DNA of 64,000 nucleotides from a virus: positions 92,056 to 156,055 of IMG/VR virus record IMGVR_UViG_3300036766_002289, one strand, 5' to 3'. A program made the translations under genes and the position numbers. The notes below the pieces were generated by a model. It saw only the letters and a list, made by a program, of their open reading frames with translations, had not been told where the DNA came from and made no database searches. Below are positions 1 to 9,056 of this stretch, piece by piece; position 1 is the stretch's first letter; each line of letters starts with the position of its first letter.

Positions 1-1
1 T

Positions 2-3000
2 GTTTTAGTTGGTGCGTTTGCAGCAGGTTCAGGCTTACAAGCTGGGCATGATAATACCGTTATTGGTACGTTGGCAAATGTTACAAACCCAGACGCTGCG
101 TTTCGTGGAGTATTTGGTGCTGCGGCGGTTGATGCTGGCGTTGACAATTCTGTTTTCATCGGCCGCTCTGGACGGGATACGGTTTATGTTTTTCGTCTTG
201 CTAGCGGCACTGTAACATCTGGAATGCTAGGTGTTACAGGAACGCCAGACGGGACTAAGTTCCTGAGAGACGATTTTACTTGGGCGAGCCCAATTATAAG
301 CGGTTCTATTCAATCAGGTATGATTGCAAGTGGTGCAGTACAAGGTTTCTTTGGTTCCACTAGACACATAGCTTCAGGCACAGTAGGAGTATTTGACTTT
401 GGTAGTGGTGCAGTAATAGCGGGAACAGTAGGCAGTGGGGCAATTGTAAGTGGAAATGTTGCTTCAGGCCAAGTAGGACAGTTTGCTATATCTTCTGGTG
501 CAGTAACAAGTGGACGATTAGGAGTAACAGGAACGCCAGATGGAACTAAGTTCTTAAGAGACGATTTTACTTGGACCGCACCAACAGCAACGGTTGCTAG
601 TGGTGGCATTCAATCAGGTATGATTGCAAGTGGTGCAGTACAAGGTTTCTTTGGTTCCACTAGACACATAGCTTCAGGCACAGTAGGCGTATTTGATTTT
701 GGCAGTGGTGCAGTAATAGCAGGAACAGTCGGCAGTGGGGCAATTGTAAGTGGAAATATAGCTAGTGGTCAATTATCGACGTTCCATTTTGCTTCTGGTG
801 CAAAAATAGATTCAGCCGAATGGCTTATTGACGATATTTTTGTTACGAATGAAGTAATTTCTGGTGGTAAAGCAGTAGCGTTTAACCAGTCTGGGCAGTT
901 AGTAATAGCAATGGCAGGTGTCTCGGGCAGAATGCCAGCAGTTGGTATATTGCCAACTAACGTTGCAAGTGGAAGTGCGGCAACAATATATCGTAATGGA
1001 AGATTATTCAATACTATATTTAACTTCTCTGGCTGGACAGGTAGTGAAGTATTTGTTGGCCAGTCTGGTGATGTAGTTGCATCTGGCAATCCAACTAATT
1101 CAGGGGCAGTACAGCAAATCTTGGGTGTGTCGATTGCTGGGTCTGGCATAATGATTCAGATTGGTGATCCTTTCTTAGACACTATTATTCAATCAGGCAG
1201 CATTGGTTCGGGTGCAGTCCAAGGTTTCTTTGGGTCCACACCAAATATAGCAAGTGGAACCGTAGGTGTATTTGATTTTGGTAGTGGTGCAGTTATAGCA
1301 GGAACGATTGGTTCTGGCGCAGTTGTAAGTGGAAATATAGCAAGCGGCCAGGTTGGCAATTTTGCTATATCTTCTGGGGCAGTAACAAGTGGTCGATTAG
1401 GTGTTACAGGAACACCAGACGGTACTAAGTTCCTACGTGATGATTTTACTTGGGTTACACCTGCTGGCGGTAGCGTTACTAGTGGTGGCATTCAATCAGG
1501 TATGATTGCGAGCGGTGCAGTACAAGGTTTCTTCGGAAGCACAAGACACATAGCTTCAGGCACAATTGGCGTATTCGATTTCGGCAGTGGTGCAGTAATA
1601 GCAGGAGCAGTTGGTTCTGGTGCAATTGTAAGTGGAAACGTAGCAAGCGGTCAGATATCTACGTTCCACTTTGCAAGTGGTGCAGGAATCGACTCGGCAG
1701 AATGGATTGCAACTAATAATTTTTCTACTGCTGAATTAATTTCTGGTGGTAAGGCAGTTGCATTTAACCAATCAGGTCAATTGGTCATTGCTATGGCAGG
1801 CGTCCCATCTAGAATGCCAGCCATAGGTATATTGCCGACCAATGAAGCAAGTGGTAACGTGGCATTAGTTTACCGTAATGGTAGACTATTCAATACAGTA
1901 TTTAACTTCTCTGGTTGGACTGGTCAAAGTGTATTCGTAGGTCAATCTGGTGATGTGGTCGCATCTGGGTCGCCAACAAATTCGGGTGCAGTGCAGCAAG
2001 CATTAGGTGAATCAATTTATGGGTCTGGTTTAATGATTCAGTTAGGTGATCCTTTCTTGGATGCAACAATTCTATCTGGCCAGATTGGCAGTGGTACGAT
2101 TGGTGGAATACATATTGCTTCAGGGCAAATCGGGAACAATCAGTTTGCATCAGGAAATATGCCTAACCCTGGTTATCTTTATGGATTAGGCTTAACTTGG
2201 GTTAGTTCAGGTCAGATTATCGTTGGCAGTGGCGTGGCTATGGATAGCACTGGCTATACTAACATTTGGCTCCCAACAAGAACTACCGTAATGATTTCAG
2301 GAACTAATGGTGGCCCTGCAAGTATGGATATTTCGCCTATAGGTAACGTAAGTATCCTTACATCTGGGTCCATTGTCTCAGGCGCAACGAACATGTTTTT
2401 ACTATGGCCTATGAAAACAGGAACAGGCTTAATTGCTTTCAGTGGAACGGCAGGAATTGTAGGCAGCGGCGGCGACTCACTTAATCAAATTGCAGTTGGC
2501 GACTTAGTTGGAACTTCAGGGCAGTCATTCTGGAGAGTAACAGCGGTCAATAGCGGCACATTTACAACTGCGATTTCAGGCGGTCTGACTTCAGGCTCCA
2601 AGTTGAACATAATTGAGAATGCATTCTTTAGTACAAGTGGTCAAATTTCTTGTGTCGTGAACAATATTCTCAGTGGAATCAGCATGACGCTTGGCGGTGT
2701 GCCGAAAGCAAGCGGTAACACGGTGCCAGGCTTTATCGGTGGCGCGCCTAATAACGTCACAAGCGGGTTCCAATCATATTTGATGGCATGGGTAAGTCAG
2801 GGTTTAAGTGGAACTACGGCATTCTTGTCTACACAGAGAACCACTCCATTAGTGTCTGGCATTAACGGCTATCAGACTTATTTCCGTCGTGTTGGTAGTG
2901 TTATTTATAACGGTTTCTCTGGACAGATTGTGCCATTCGATCAGTGGGGCAATGCAGGTTATGGTAAATTTACACAGTTTGAAGTTCCAAACCATACTAA

Positions 3001-3337
3001 TAACACTGTTATTTTCAGTGGTACTCTTAGTGGTTTGGCAGCGGTTTGGGCTGGACTTGATTGTTCAAAAGTTGCACCACCTACTGCGACGGCAATTAAA
3101 TTTAATGCTATTAATACATCTCCAACAAGTGGTGGTGCTATTTACTTCCGCAAGAGGGGTGCTGGCGAATCAACAGGCACAAGAAATATTAGGTCTATGG
3201 GTCTTCAGTCTGGTTTGATTACCTCCTACTTATTTGATTGTGCTTGTGACGGTGTGCAGAGCATTGAATATGCTTGGCCGATTTCAGGTCTTCAGTTGCA
3301 GCTTGACGTTGTTGGTTATTTCGAACCACAGTTCTAA
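2..3337 (+). CDS. Gly/Ser-rich repetitive fibre/adhesin-like protein (5' partial)
   Basis: The frame is open from the window edge, so the true start lies upstream; a TTG at 71 is only the first in-window candidate. More than 1,100 residues are visible. The first two thirds is built from short units such as GSGAV, ASGQV and SGAVTSG with a Ser-Gly about every 8-15 residues, typical of beta-solenoid or trimeric phage fibres. A longer module (GVTGTPDGTKFLRDDFTW) occurs three times, and a roughly 130-residue module containing EVISGGKAVAFNQSGQLVIA occurs twice. The last third is non-repetitive and ends in YFEPQF, probably a head or receptor domain. An AGGAG ribosome site for the next gene follows directly. 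A virion role is inferred from architecture only; no family was recognised. Confidence 0.75.
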   Translation, partial: VLVGAFAAGSGLQAGHDNTVIGTLANVTNPDAAFRGVFGAAAVDAGVDNSVFIGRSGRDTVYVFRLASGTVTSGMLGVTGTPDGTKFLRDDFTWASPIISGSIQSGMIASGAVQGFFGSTRHIASGTVGVFDFGSGAVIAGTVGSGAIVSGNVASGQVGQFAISSGAVTSGRLGVTGTPDGTKFLRDDFTWTAPTATVASGGIQSGMIASGAVQGFFGSTRHIASGTVGVFDFGSGAVIAGTVGSGAIVSGNIASGQLSTFHFASGAKIDSAEWLIDDIFVTNEVISGGKAVAFNQSGQLVIAMAGVSGRMPAVGILPTNVASGSAATIYRNGRLFNTIFNFSGWTGSEVFVGQSGDVVASGNPTNSGAVQQILGVSIAGSGIMIQIGDPFLDTIIQSGSIGSGAVQGFFGSTPNIASGTVGVFDFGSGAVIAGTIGSGAVVSGNIASGQVGNFAISSGAVTSGRLGVTGTPDGTKFLRDDFTWVTPAGGSVTSGGIQSGMIASGAVQGFFGSTRHIASGTIGVFDFGSGAVIAGAVGSGAIVSGNVASGQISTFHFASGAGIDSAEWIATNNFSTAELISGGKAVAFNQSGQLVIAMAGVPSRMPAIGILPTNEASGNVALVYRNGRLFNTVFNFSGWTGQSVFVGQSGDVVASGSPTNSGAVQQALGESIYGSGLMIQLGDPFLDATILSGQIGSGTIGGIHIASGQIGNNQFASGNMPNPGYLYGLGLTWVSSGQIIVGSGVAMDSTGYTNIWLPTRTTVMISGTNGGPASMDISPIGNVSILTSGSIVSGATNMFLLWPMKTGTGLIAFSGTAGIVGSGGDSLNQIAVGDLVGTSGQSFWRVTAVNSGTFTTAISGGLTSGSKLNIIENAFFSTSGQISCVVNNILSGISMTLGGVPKASGNTVPGFIGGAPNNVTSGFQSYLMAWVSQGLSGTTAFLSTQRTTPLVSGINGYQTYFRRVGSVIYNGFSGQIVPFDQWGNAGYGKFTQFEVPNHTNNTVIFSGTLSGLAAVWAGLDCSKVAPPTATAIKFNAINTSPTSGGAIYFRKRGAGESTGTRNIRSMGLQSGLITSYLFDCACDGVQSIEYAWPISGLQLQLDVVGYFEPQF
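302..1700 (+). repeat. Internal near-identical direct repeats in the fibre gene
   Basis: Blocks starting near 302, 606 and 1490 encode almost the same IQSGMIASGAVQGFFGS-type segment, and a variant starts near 1186. Some stretches of about 80 bases are identical between the 302 and 606 copies. Such repeats favour recombination and repeat-number change, and can also collapse in short-read assembly. Confidence 0.8.
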
Positions 3338-3347
3338 TTAGGAGCAT

Positions 3348-4412
3348 ATGTTAAGACAAACAATTGCAGTAGCTCATAGCACTACACCTTTTGCTACCTT
3401 GTATCCTTGGGGTGGTACTTATTGGACCATAATAGCTAATCCTTCAACGTTACCTGCTAGTACTGGACAAGATATCAAATGGTCTCCAGATGGAGCTTAT
3501 GTTGCAATAGGTCATAGCACCACTCCATTTGTAAGTGTATATCCTTGGACTGGTCAATTTGGGGCTAAATTTGCAGACCCATCAACTTTGCCTCCAGCCG
3601 CAGGGAATTGCGTTGCGTGGAGTCCTCGCGGTGATTTCATTGCAGTTAGTAGCAGTACTACTCCATTCATAAGTGTATATCCTTGGAGTAGTGCTGGATT
3701 TGGTGCAAAGGTTGCAGACCCTTCAACTTTACCTACTGGTACTGGTGTTTTCGGAATGGTTTGGTCTCCTGATGGCAATGCTATTGCACTCGCTGTAAAT
3801 GATATTAGTAATTTCATCATTGTGTATTCTTGGAGTAGTGCTGGGTTTGGCTTTAGATATGCTAATTATGTTACCCCGTCAAACACTGGAACTGGAAATT
3901 CTGTTGCGTGGTCTCCAGATGGAACTGCAATTGGTGTTACCATTTTTAACACTCCAGGCATATATACGTGGCCTTGGAGCGGCATTACTGGTTTTGGTGC
4001 TAGAATTGCTGATCCTACAACTCTTCCTGGTGGTGCAGGAACTAACGGATGCAGTGGTTTTGCATGGTCTCCAGATGGGGCTAATATTGCTATGACGGTC
4101 AATGATACTCCTTTTATAGCGGCGTATCCTTGGACTACAAAATTCGGGGCTAAATTTGCTGATCCATCTACTTTGCCTGTCAGTGGAAACCTTGTTAAAC
4201 GTAATACTCTTGCATGGTCCCCAGATCAAAAATATGTTACGGGCACAACGTCCACTACTCCTTTTATATTTGTTTATCCTTGGAGCAATAGTACTGGACT
4301 AGGTACTAAAATTGCTGATCCTTCAACTTTACCAGCAGGGGCTACTGGAGGTTGTGCATGGCTTAATAAGCCAATATTACCTAATGCAAAGGTCGTATTT
4401 GGCACTGGTTAA
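3348..4412 (+). CDS. Seven-bladed WD40/TolB-like beta-propeller protein, paralogue A
   Basis: A 354-residue protein made of about seven units of roughly 45 residues. Each unit reads approximately SVYPW-GFGAKxADPSTLP-xVAWSPDGxYIAV-HSTTPF. The WSPDG turn followed by a hydrophobic strand is the pattern of WD40/TolB-type blades. Counting the aromatic (Y/W)xW strand gives seven, the usual number for a closed propeller. An AGGAG just before the ATG at 3348 supports the start. There is no signal peptide or catalytic motif. It is the first of a tandem family that follows the fibre gene, so a role in the virion surface or host binding is inferred. It ends in a short GTG tail shared in style with its neighbours. 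Confidence 0.8.
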   Translation: MLRQTIAVAHSTTPFATLYPWGGTYWTIIANPSTLPASTGQDIKWSPDGAYVAIGHSTTPFVSVYPWTGQFGAKFADPSTLPPAAGNCVAWSPRGDFIAVSSSTTPFISVYPWSSAGFGAKVADPSTLPTGTGVFGMVWSPDGNAIALAVNDISNFIIVYSWSSAGFGFRYANYVTPSNTGTGNSVAWSPDGTAIGVTIFNTPGIYTWPWSGITGFGARIADPTTLPGGAGTNGCSGFAWSPDGANIAMTVNDTPFIAAYPWTTKFGAKFADPSTLPVSGNLVKRNTLAWSPDQKYVTGTTSTTPFIFVYPWSNSTGLGTKIADPSTLPAGATGGCAWLNKPILPNAKVVFGTG

Positions 4413-4425
4413 GGATATATAAATT

Positions 4426-5064
4426 ATGCTAAAGTTGACATTGGCGGTTTCGTCAAACTTAACACCGTTTATACAAGCCTATCCTTTCAGTGGAAATTTT
4501 TGGCAAAAAGTACCTGATCCTTCAACTCTGCCTGGCGGTTCCCAAGGAACAGGCACCTGTTGGTCGCCGCGAGGCAGTTATGTTGTGGCACTAAGTAATG
4601 CATCTCCTTTTATCCAAGCCTATCCTTGGACTGGTCAATTTGGGGCTAAAGTTGCAGACCCTACAACTTTACCTCCTGGAGAATGTTTAGATGCAGCATG
4701 GCGACCAGATGGCAATTTTATTGCAACGGCTGGATTCACCGCACCATGTATAACTGCGTATCCTTGGACTGGAACTGGATTTGGTGCTAAAGTTGCAGAC
4801 CCAGCCATAGTTCCTTCTAGCACAGGTTGGAGTGTTGCATGGAGTCCAGATGGCAAGTTTATTGCTGTTGGTAGCGATGTTTCTCCTTTTTTACAAGTAT
4901 ATCCTTGGACTGGAGGTGGGTTTGGTGCTAAAGTTGCAGACCCTTCAGTAATATCTGTTGGACAATGTTGGGGGGTAAAATGGTCTCCAGCTGGAGATTA
5001 TATTGCTGTTGGTTGCTCTAATACGCCTTTTATACAAGCTTATTCTTGGAGCAATAGGTCATAA
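4426..5064 (+). CDS. Beta-propeller paralogue B, 5' part of a frameshifted gene
   Basis: It begins MLKLTLAVSSNLTPFIQAYPF, like the other family members, and encodes four full units plus the start of a fifth (AYSWSN). The frame then ends abruptly at a TAA. The remaining two blades continue in another frame from 5051. The five-base sequence GCAAT at 5051-5055 can be read as the end of the fifth YSWSN strand or as the start of the AIGHNTSPF strand. This suggests a deletion between two GCAAT copies that removed the middle of one blade, about 90 bases, and shifted the frame. The upstream AAGGA and the TATATAAA box at 4416-4423 are intact, so a truncated product could still be made. Confidence 0.75.
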   Translation: MLKLTLAVSSNLTPFIQAYPFSGNFWQKVPDPSTLPGGSQGTGTCWSPRGSYVVALSNASPFIQAYPWTGQFGAKVADPTTLPPGECLDAAWRPDGNFIATAGFTAPCITAYPWTGTGFGAKVADPAIVPSSTGWSVAWSPDGKFIAVGSDVSPFLQVYPWTGGGFGAKVADPSVISVGQCWGVKWSPAGDYIAVGCSNTPFIQAYSWSNRS

Positions 5065-5356
5065 CACTTCGCCTTTCATGAGCGTATATCCTTGGAGTGC
5101 TGGATTTGGAGCTAAAGTTGCTGATCCTTCAACTTTACCTGCTGGCAATGGCTGGCGTATTGCTTGGACACCGCAAGGTGATTATATTGTTTTAGGGCAT
5201 GATACTACACCATTTGTTAGTGTCTATCCTTGGACTGCTGGGTTTGGGGCTAAGCTTGCTGATCCTAGCACATTACCTGGAGATAGTGGTTTTGGTGTGG
5301 CTTGGCTCCCTCCACCAACATCATATGTTGCCAAGGCATTATTCGGTTCAGGTTAA
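5051..5356 (+). pseudogene. Beta-propeller paralogue B, 3' part cut off by frameshift
   Basis: This frame encodes AIGHNTSPFMSVYPW and two further propeller units ending in KALFGSG, which matches the C-terminal tail of paralogue A. It lacks an initiation region of its own. Together with the 4426 ORF it gives exactly seven YPW-type strands, so the ancestor was probably an intact seven-bladed protein. An assembly or sequencing error at the junction is the main alternative to a real mutation. Confidence 0.7.
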
Positions 5357-5367
5357 TATATAATAAT

Positions 5368-6414
5368 ATGCTTCAAACTTCAGTTGCAATCGGCTCGGAT
5401 ACGACCTCGCCTTTTTTGTTTGCTTATCCTATAAATGGACAATTTTATACTAAATACGCAGACCCATCAACGATTCCAACTGGTACTGGTTCTAATGGTG
5501 TTGCGTGGAGTCCTGATGGTTCTTATTTTGCTATCGTACATAATGCATCACCGTTTGTAAGTGTATATCCTTGGACAGGGCAATTTGGTGCTAAAGTTGC
5601 TGATCCATCTACTTTGCCCCCCAATACGACAGATACTGTTTTTTGGTCGCCTGACATGAAATATATTGCTGTTACTTTTCAAGTGACGCCTTTTATATAT
5701 GTATATCCTTGGAGTAGTGCTGGGTTTGGGGCTAGATTTGCTAACCCATCAACGCTTCCTGCTGGTATTGGTTATTGTTCTGCATGGTCTCCTGATGGGC
5801 AGTTTCTTGCTGTTAGTCAGCTTACTTCTCCATTTATAGGTGTATATCCTTGGAGTAGTGCTGGATTTGGGCCTAGATTTGCTAACCCATCAACGCTTCC
5901 TGCTGGGGCATGTCGTTGGGTTACATGGTCCCCAGATGGAGCATTTATTGGAATGGGTGTTACAAACACGCCATTTGTAGCAGTGTATCCTTGGACTACT
6001 CAAGGATTTGGTGCTAAAATTGCGAACCCTACAACTTTGCCTCCTGCTTCATCTGGTTGTACAGGCATGTCATGGAGTCCAGATGGAAACTATGTTGGTT
6101 TGGTTGGTGATTCTAGTCCTTTCATAAGAGTTTATAACTGGACTAGTGCTGGATTTGGAACTCCTGTCGCTGATCCTAGTACTTTGCCCAATAGTGTTGC
6201 TCGCGGAATTGCATGGTCTCCTGATGGAACCTATGTTGGTGCTTCTGTCGCAGTGAATCCTGAGATAGTCGTATACCCTTGGAGTGCTGGATTCGGGGCC
6301 AAGCTTCCTGATCCTGCAACTGTGCCTGCTGGGACTTCTTTAACAATTACATTTACTGGTTCTCAGGCTAAGCCGAAAGCAAGAAAACCATTTAACTCAA
6401 TTGACTATATATAA
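5368..6414 (+). CDS. Seven-bladed beta-propeller protein, paralogue C
   Basis: A 348-residue member of the local propeller family with seven YPW/YNW-type strands and repeated WSPDG turns. The ATG at 5368 is chosen because it gives the family N-terminus (MLQTSVAIGSDTTSPF) and follows a TATATAATA box at 5358-5366. The longer in-frame extension from 5302 overlaps the preceding gene and is not homologous to the siblings. The C-terminus is basic (KPKARKPFNSIDYI) and differs from the FGTG-type tail of its siblings. No Shine-Dalgarno sequence is obvious. Confidence 0.8.
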   Translation: MLQTSVAIGSDTTSPFLFAYPINGQFYTKYADPSTIPTGTGSNGVAWSPDGSYFAIVHNASPFVSVYPWTGQFGAKVADPSTLPPNTTDTVFWSPDMKYIAVTFQVTPFIYVYPWSSAGFGARFANPSTLPAGIGYCSAWSPDGQFLAVSQLTSPFIGVYPWSSAGFGPRFANPSTLPAGACRWVTWSPDGAFIGMGVTNTPFVAVYPWTTQGFGAKIANPTTLPPASSGCTGMSWSPDGNYVGLVGDSSPFIRVYNWTSAGFGTPVADPSTLPNSVARGIAWSPDGTYVGASVAVNPEIVVYPWSAGFGAKLPDPATVPAGTSLTITFTGSQAKPKARKPFNSIDYI

Positions 6415-6416
6415 TC

Positions 6417-7445
6417 ATGCTTAAACAAGTCCTTGCAGTGGCTCATTTTTCAACTCCTTTTGTAAGTGTATACCCCTGGAGTAATAATTTTTGGGGGAAA
6501 GTTGCCGATCCTTCGACTTTGCCACCTAATCTTGGCCACGGTGTTGCATTTAGTCCAGATGGTGCTTTTATTGCTGTGGCACATAGTACAACTCCTTTTG
6601 TAAGTGTATATCCTTGGACTGGACAATTTGGTGCTAAAGTTGCAGACCCCACAACACTTCCTACTGGTTCTGCCAATAAGGTTGCTTGGAATCCTGCTGG
6701 CAATTATATTGCCGTTGCACATGGAACTTCCCCTAGTATAAGTGTTTATCCTTGGACGACGGCAGGATTTGGTGCTAAAGTTGCGGACCCTTCAACTTTG
6801 CCAAATGGTGATTGTTTTGGTCTCGCTTGGTCGCCTAAAGGTGATTACATTGCCGTAGGGTTCAATAATAACTCTCCTTTTATAAGTGTGTATCCTTGGA
6901 GCAATGGATTTGGTGCTAAGTTTGCTAATCCTTCTGCACCGCTTGGTGGGACTGGAGAAGGTGTCGCATTTTCCCCAGATGGTAATTATATAGCTGTGGC
7001 TCAAGATAGCAGTCCTTATATAAATGCATATCCTTGGAGTAGTGCAGGATTTGGAAGTATAGTTACCGCACCCACCACTCTTCCTGGTTTACAAGCCTTC
7101 GCTGTAAGCTGGTCTCCAGATGGGGCTTATATAGGGGTAGGACACGGTAATTCTCCGTTCGTAAGTGTTTACCCTTGGAGTGCTGGGTTTGGTGCCAGAC
7201 TTGCTAATCCTAGTACATTGCCGCCTAATCAGGTTACAAATTTAGCATGGTCTCCAGATGGAGCTTATGTTGCTCTGGCACATGCAACTAATCCTGATGT
7301 AAGTGTATATCCTTGGAGTGCTGGATTTGGGTCTAAGCTAGCTGACCCTTCTACTTTGCCAGTTGGAGGTGGTAATAGCGTTGCTTGGTTTAATCCAAAT
7401 GTTATAAATCACCCAAAATCTTTATTTGGCACTAATATATTTTAG
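6417..7445 (+). CDS. Seven-bladed beta-propeller protein, paralogue D
   Basis: A 342-residue protein with seven regular units; this is the clearest copy of the local consensus, with VAFSPDGAFIAVAHSTTPFVSVYPW-like blades. It starts two bases after the previous stop, directly behind a CTATATATAAT box. The tail KSLFGTNIF resembles paralogues A and B. It shares the same presumed surface or receptor-binding role as its neighbours, inferred from context only. Confidence 0.8.
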   Translation: MLKQVLAVAHFSTPFVSVYPWSNNFWGKVADPSTLPPNLGHGVAFSPDGAFIAVAHSTTPFVSVYPWTGQFGAKVADPTTLPTGSANKVAWNPAGNYIAVAHGTSPSISVYPWTTAGFGAKVADPSTLPNGDCFGLAWSPKGDYIAVGFNNNSPFISVYPWSNGFGAKFANPSAPLGGTGEGVAFSPDGNYIAVAQDSSPYINAYPWSSAGFGSIVTAPTTLPGLQAFAVSWSPDGAYIGVGHGNSPFVSVYPWSAGFGARLANPSTLPPNQVTNLAWSPDGAYVALAHATNPDVSVYPWSAGFGSKLADPSTLPVGGGNSVAWFNPNVINHPKSLFGTNIF

Positions 7446-7451
7446 AGGAAT

Positions 7452-9056
7452 ATGTTAAAATTATCACTTGCAGTAGCACATACCACGACACCCTTTATAA
7501 GTGTATACCCTTGGAATGGCGGATTCTGGACGAAGAATGCTAATCCTAGTACATTACCTGCGGGTGATTGTGTCAATACTGCATGGTCTCCTAATGGTGC
7601 TTATGTAGCAGTCACAACTGGCACTTCTCCTTATATAGCTGTCTATCCTTGGACAGGGCAGTTTGGTGCTAAATTTGCTGATCCACAGGTTTTACCTGCT
7701 GTTCCTGGTGATGTACAATGGTCTCCTAAAGGAGATTTTATTGCTGTAACTCACACTGTCGCTAATTACATACATGTTTATCCTTGGAACAGTTCTGGTT
7801 TTGGTGCGCCAGTAGCGGACCCAGCAACGCCACCTACTGCAAATACCATAGGTGTTGCATGGCGTCCCCAAGGTGATTATATTGCTGTTGCCTATGGTGC
7901 ATCACCTTGGTTAAATGTTTATTCTTGGAATAGTGCTAGTGGATTTGGTGCCAAAGTTGCTGATCCTAGTACATTGCCAACTGGTATTGGGAATTGTGTT
8001 ACGTGGTCTCCTTTGGGAGATTATGTTGCCATAGGACATGCCACTTCCCCTAATATAAGTGTATATCCTTTTTCAAATGGTACATTAGGTGCTAAAATAG
8101 CTGACCCTAGTACATTACCTGGGAATACTTGTGTAGGGATACAATGGTCTCCACTTGGTAATTTTATTGGTGTTGCTGTCATTGTTTCTCCTTTCGTAGT
8201 TGTATATCCTTGGAGTGCTGGATTTGGTGCCAAAGTAGCTGATCCTAGTACATTACCAGCCAGTACTGGCAGGGGATTATCGTGGTCTCCTGCACAAGAT
8301 TACCTTGCAGTCGCTCATGATAGTACGCCATTTATAAGTGTATATCCGTGGACTGGCACTTTTGGTTCTAAGTTGGCCAACCCTGGAGTATTGCCAGCTA
8401 GTGATGGTAAGGACGTTGCGTGGCTTAATGTTCCACAAGTATCCAAAACAAAGACTTTATTTAATCCGTTTAATCCTAAATCCATATCTGGTTTGGTTTC
8501 TTGGCATGATGCTAGTGTTCAGTCATCCCTTTGGCAGAATAGTACCAGAACTACGCCTGTAACATCTAATAACGATCCAATTGGTGGCTGGGATGATTTA
8601 AGTGGTAATGGATATCACATTATTCAGTCTACGAATGGCAGTAGGCCACTTTACAAAACTAGTATGCTTAATAACTTGCCAGTGATCCGTGCGGACGGTG
8701 TTGACGATTACTTAACTAATGCATCATACACTAATGGCACTACTTGGTCTATTTTTGTGGTTTGTAGAAGGCTTACCAATAATGTTAATTGTAGATTTCT
8801 ATGTATTTCTCTAAATGCATCCCCAGGTGGTTCCACTAGTATTAATTTATTCAACGACACTACTGGAGTTTTTGGTTATTATGGTGATAACGTGGCTGGT
8901 GCCCCTGTATTTTCTCCAGGCAATGATACAATATTTTCTCTTGCAGAACTTTTATTAACTGGTGGTGGCACGGGAAACGCATATTACAATGGTAATTTGG
9001 CAGGCACTTGGACGATGCCAACTCTGTTTTGTCAGCTGCGAATAGAATCAAAGTAG
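7452..9056 (+). CDS. Seven-bladed propeller fused to a LamG/concanavalin-like domain (C-terminus frameshifted)
   Basis: Residues 1 to about 330 form seven propeller units of the local family. From about residue 340 a LamG-like fold follows (SGLVSWHDAS, GGWDDLSGNGYHI, VIRADGVDDYL). These are hallmark strands of concanavalin-like carbohydrate- or surface-binding domains. The domain breaks off after YYNGNLAGTW, where the frame runs into an unrelated tail (MPTLFCQLRIESK). The expected last strands (SVLSAANRIKVENYLMKKW) appear in another frame from 9008. About 25-30 residues expected between the two are missing, so a deletion with frameshift or an assembly error is likely. A GAGG ribosome site precedes the ATG. 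Confidence 0.75.
   Translation: MLKLSLAVAHTTTPFISVYPWNGGFWTKNANPSTLPAGDCVNTAWSPNGAYVAVTTGTSPYIAVYPWTGQFGAKFADPQVLPAVPGDVQWSPKGDFIAVTHTVANYIHVYPWNSSGFGAPVADPATPPTANTIGVAWRPQGDYIAVAYGASPWLNVYSWNSASGFGAKVADPSTLPTGIGNCVTWSPLGDYVAIGHATSPNISVYPFSNGTLGAKIADPSTLPGNTCVGIQWSPLGNFIGVAVIVSPFVVVYPWSAGFGAKVADPSTLPASTGRGLSWSPAQDYLAVAHDSTPFISVYPWTGTFGSKLANPGVLPASDGKDVAWLNVPQVSKTKTLFNPFNPKSISGLVSWHDASVQSSLWQNSTRTTPVTSNNDPIGGWDDLSGNGYHIIQSTNGSRPLYKTSMLNNLPVIRADGVDDYLTNASYTNGTTWSIFVVCRRLTNNVNCRFLCISLNASPGGSTSINLFNDTTGVFGYYGDNVAGAPVFSPGNDTIFSLAELLLTGGGTGNAYYNGNLAGTWTMPTLFCQLRIESK

Noticed and set aside
302-1700. CRISPR-like spaced repeats
   Set aside because: The repeats are in-frame coding modules of varying length without constant spacers; no cas gene is visible.
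310-4229. Long antisense ORFs opposite the fibre and propeller genes (for example 310-609, 769-1149, 3554-3820 on the minus strand)
   Set aside because: They are shadows of repetitive Ser/Gly or Pro/Thr coding: low complexity, no ribosome site and repeated with every unit of the sense repeat.
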